IMG/VR virus record: IMGVR_UViG_3300028829_006607
Location: 1-41,469 of that record
DNA: 41,469 bases
Direction: 5' to 3' (one strand)
From: a virus
Shown here: in pieces, positions 40,607 through 41,469 of the stretch
Position numbering within the stretch: the stretch's first letter is position 1
How the letters are laid out: every line of letters starts with the position of its first letter
The notes under the pieces: generated by a model
Database searches by the model: none
The model's input: the letters and a program-made list of their open reading frames with translations, nothing else
Told to the model about the DNA's origin: nothing
Made by a program: the position numbers and the translations under genes

Positions 40607-40758
40607 ACGAATGTGAAAACTGCAGAATAGTAGTTAGCCCAACAAAAGGTATAGAGATTGAAGATACAGGTAATCTTTATACAGAAGCAAGTGTGTTAAT
40701 TGGTATAGCAGTTATACTTTATGTTGGTAAAAAAATAGTAGATAAGATCTTTAAATAA
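40603..40758 (+). CDS. Tiny membrane protein with CxxC (51 aa)
   Basis: Read from ATG 40603, overlapping the upstream stop as ATGA. The product starts MNECENCRIVVSPTKGIEIE, so two or three residues in it has a C-x2-C pair (Cys4, Cys7), and residues about 30-43 (SVLIGIAVILYVG) form one membrane segment followed by a Lys-rich tail. Coupled translation and a clear topology support it as a real gene. Function unknown. Confidence 0.62.
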   Translation: MNECENCRIVVSPTKGIEIEDTGNLYTEASVLIGIAVILYVGKKIVDKIFK

Positions 40759-40770
40759 CTAATTTCTCCT

Positions 40771-40778
40771 AATAAATA
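40771..40778 (+). promoter_or_regulatory. Late promoter box AATAAATA
   Basis: AATAAATA on the plus strand in the 70-nt gap before the 78-aa gene. The predicted leader contains a small GAGG-TAGTT-CCTC hairpin (40786-40798) and an AAGGAG ribosome site before the ATG at 40829. Confidence 0.5.
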
Positions 40779-40828
40779 GTCTATAGAGGTAGTTCCTCGA
40801 TTGTAAAACAACTAACAAAGGAGAAAAT

Positions 40829-41065
40829 ATGCGATATACACTCGTAACTAAAGAACCTATATTCGATGACTATAAGTGTCACGAACAATTCCAATCACTA
40901 GATGAAGCAGTAGATTACATTGAAGAGTTAGCAGTTAGAGCTTCTCACTCTCCATGGTTATTACCTGTTGATTCATTTAGACTCAAAATGTATAATATGA
41001 AGAGGCGGAAGTTTCGATTGTTCGATAACTTTCTGAAGATGGAAGTTGAGCTATTGCGTAAGTAG
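40829..41065 (+). CDS. Small hypothetical protein (78 aa)
   Basis: Starts MRYTLVTKEPIFDDYKCHEQ with a strong AAGGAG site. The sequence alternates strand and helix (SLDEAVDYIEELAVRASHSP) and ends in a basic, Phe-rich segment. No recognised motif. Preceded by its own late-type promoter box. Confidence 0.68.
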   Translation: MRYTLVTKEPIFDDYKCHEQFQSLDEAVDYIEELAVRASHSPWLLPVDSFRLKMYNMKRRKFRLFDNFLKMEVELLRK

Positions 41066-41083
41066 ATAGCTGACATTACTCAT

Positions 41084-41120
41084 AGTCATAACGTAGTTTA
41101 TTAAATATTACGTTATGACT
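41084..41120. repeat. 12-bp perfect inverted repeat enclosing a start codon
   Basis: AGTCATAACGTA at 41084-41095 and its exact complement TACGTTATGACT at 41109-41120, separated by 13 AT-rich bases. The right arm contains the ATG (41115) of the downstream gene. It may be a terminator for the gene before, an operator, or an RNA hairpin that hides the start codon. Confidence 0.75.
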
Positions 41121-41378
41121 TATTTCATTGTAGTAATGATGCAAGTTCTAACAATCGCCGGCGAGGTTCAGTTTTACATTTATACGAAACCTACCTTTGA
41201 AGTGCAATACGAGTGCTTAGACTTTGTTCGAAAAAATAACTACTCAATAGGTTATAAGGCTGCTAAAGAGTATAAATTCCAGAATCAACCTCATTCACTA
41301 TATTGTCTTACTAAAGACGAGATGTTAGAAATGCAAAAAGAAATTGAAGGAAAGACACCTAATAAACTAGATGTCTAA
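41115..41378 (+). CDS. Small two-cysteine protein with hydrophobic N-terminus (87 aa)
   Basis: Opens MTYFIVVMMQVLTIAGEVQF (signal-like), has YECLDFVRKN near residue 34 and LYCLTKDEML near residue 64, then a charged tail. The layout is that of the three other small two-cysteine proteins in this window. No Shine-Dalgarno; the ATG lies within the right arm of an inverted repeat. Probably periplasmic with one disulphide; function unknown. Confidence 0.65.
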   Translation: MTYFIVVMMQVLTIAGEVQFYIYTKPTFEVQYECLDFVRKNNYSIGYKAAKEYKFQNQPHSLYCLTKDEMLEMQKEIEGKTPNKLDV

Positions 41379-41388
41379 CCATAAGTGA

Positions 41389-41469
41389 TTATAGAGTTTT
41401 CGGATGAAAACCTAATTGACGATCTATGTGTGAATAACCTTTTTTTCTATTCCATATAGGGTCATAAGT
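41389..41469 (-). CDS. C-terminal end of a minus-strand gene entering from the right edge
   Basis: Reading from the window edge, 26 codons are open and end in TAA at 41391-41389: YDPIWNRKKGYSHIDRQLGF then HPKTL. The composition is protein-like and the end is convergent with the 87-aa gene, 10 nt away. Too little is visible to identify it. Confidence 0.55.
   Translation of the reverse strand, partial: TYDPIWNRKKGYSHIDRQLGFHPKTL

Noticed and set aside
41396-41411. GTTTTC-GGAT-GAAAAC hairpin near the right edge as a terminator
   Set aside because: Only six AT-rich pairs, no T-run after it, and it lies within the coding end of the minus-strand gene.
1-41469. CRISPR arrays, insertion sequences, tRNA or rRNA genes, integrase
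   Set aside because: No regular direct repeats with spacers, no transposase or integrase motifs, and no cloverleaf-compatible sequence were seen.

Overview
The window is part of the genome of a lytic, contractile-tailed phage related to T4 (Straboviridae-like in gene content). The evidence is a near-complete run of T4-type neck, baseplate and tail genes (14, 8, 7, 6, 25, 5, 27, 53, 48, 29, 26, 54-like), the head-completion gene 4, and T4-type replication and late-transcription genes (33, 59, 32). The DNA is strongly AT-rich. Several families are ones I associate with marine T4-like phages (DUF4815-type baseplate protein, fibres with a 'VNS...LNVADKNIVLA' motif, a lipid desaturase, a ClpX homologue). 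A phage of a low-GC marine bacterium such as SAR11 (Pelagibacter), or less likely a cyanophage, fits best. No photosynthesis gene is present, and the host is inferred.

Layout. Positions 1-15976 (minus strand, transcribed right to left) hold baseplate wedge genes gp25-gp6-gp7-gp8, a giant DUF4815-type protein, a fatty-acid desaturase, what looks like a detached C-terminal part of the DUF4815 protein, two unknown genes and neck gene 14 (cut by the window edge). Positions 16001-19313 hold a SleB-type wall hydrolase, one fibre gene on the plus strand, and a lysis cassette: GH24 endolysin, two small two-cysteine proteins, a membrane-anchored coiled coil and a three-TM holin candidate. Positions 19317-31707 hold the baseplate hub, tail tube and tape-measure block, with gene 4 on the plus strand inside it, an MscS-like membrane protein, and an overlooked pair of tail-assembly chaperone frames joined by a probable -1 frameshift. 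Positions 31759-35905 (plus) hold a replication and late-transcription operon: ClpX, RecB-like nuclease, gp33, gp59, gp32, ending at a strong hairpin terminator. Positions 35936-38328 (minus) hold small secreted or membrane proteins. Positions 38361-41378 (plus) hold a stand-alone primase-type zinc domain, small unknown genes and a protein with a polyproline tail. A gene on the minus strand enters from the right edge.

Genes are packed tightly, usually with 1-11 nt overlaps, and no gap approaches 300 bases. Four small genes not obvious from long frames are added: 26606-26737, 28384-28545, 31759-31929 and 40603-40758.

Most notable observations: a T8 slippery run exactly at the gp26 stop that would fuse gp26 to the next frame just upstream of the tape measure; six gene starts lying exactly 4 nt after a TATAAATA/TATAACTA-like box, suggesting leaderless late mRNAs, including two symmetric divergent pairs; a large excess of the tripeptide Asp-Ser-Asp across virion proteins; a desaturase gene between two halves of a baseplate protein; and a family of small signal-bearing two-cysteine proteins.
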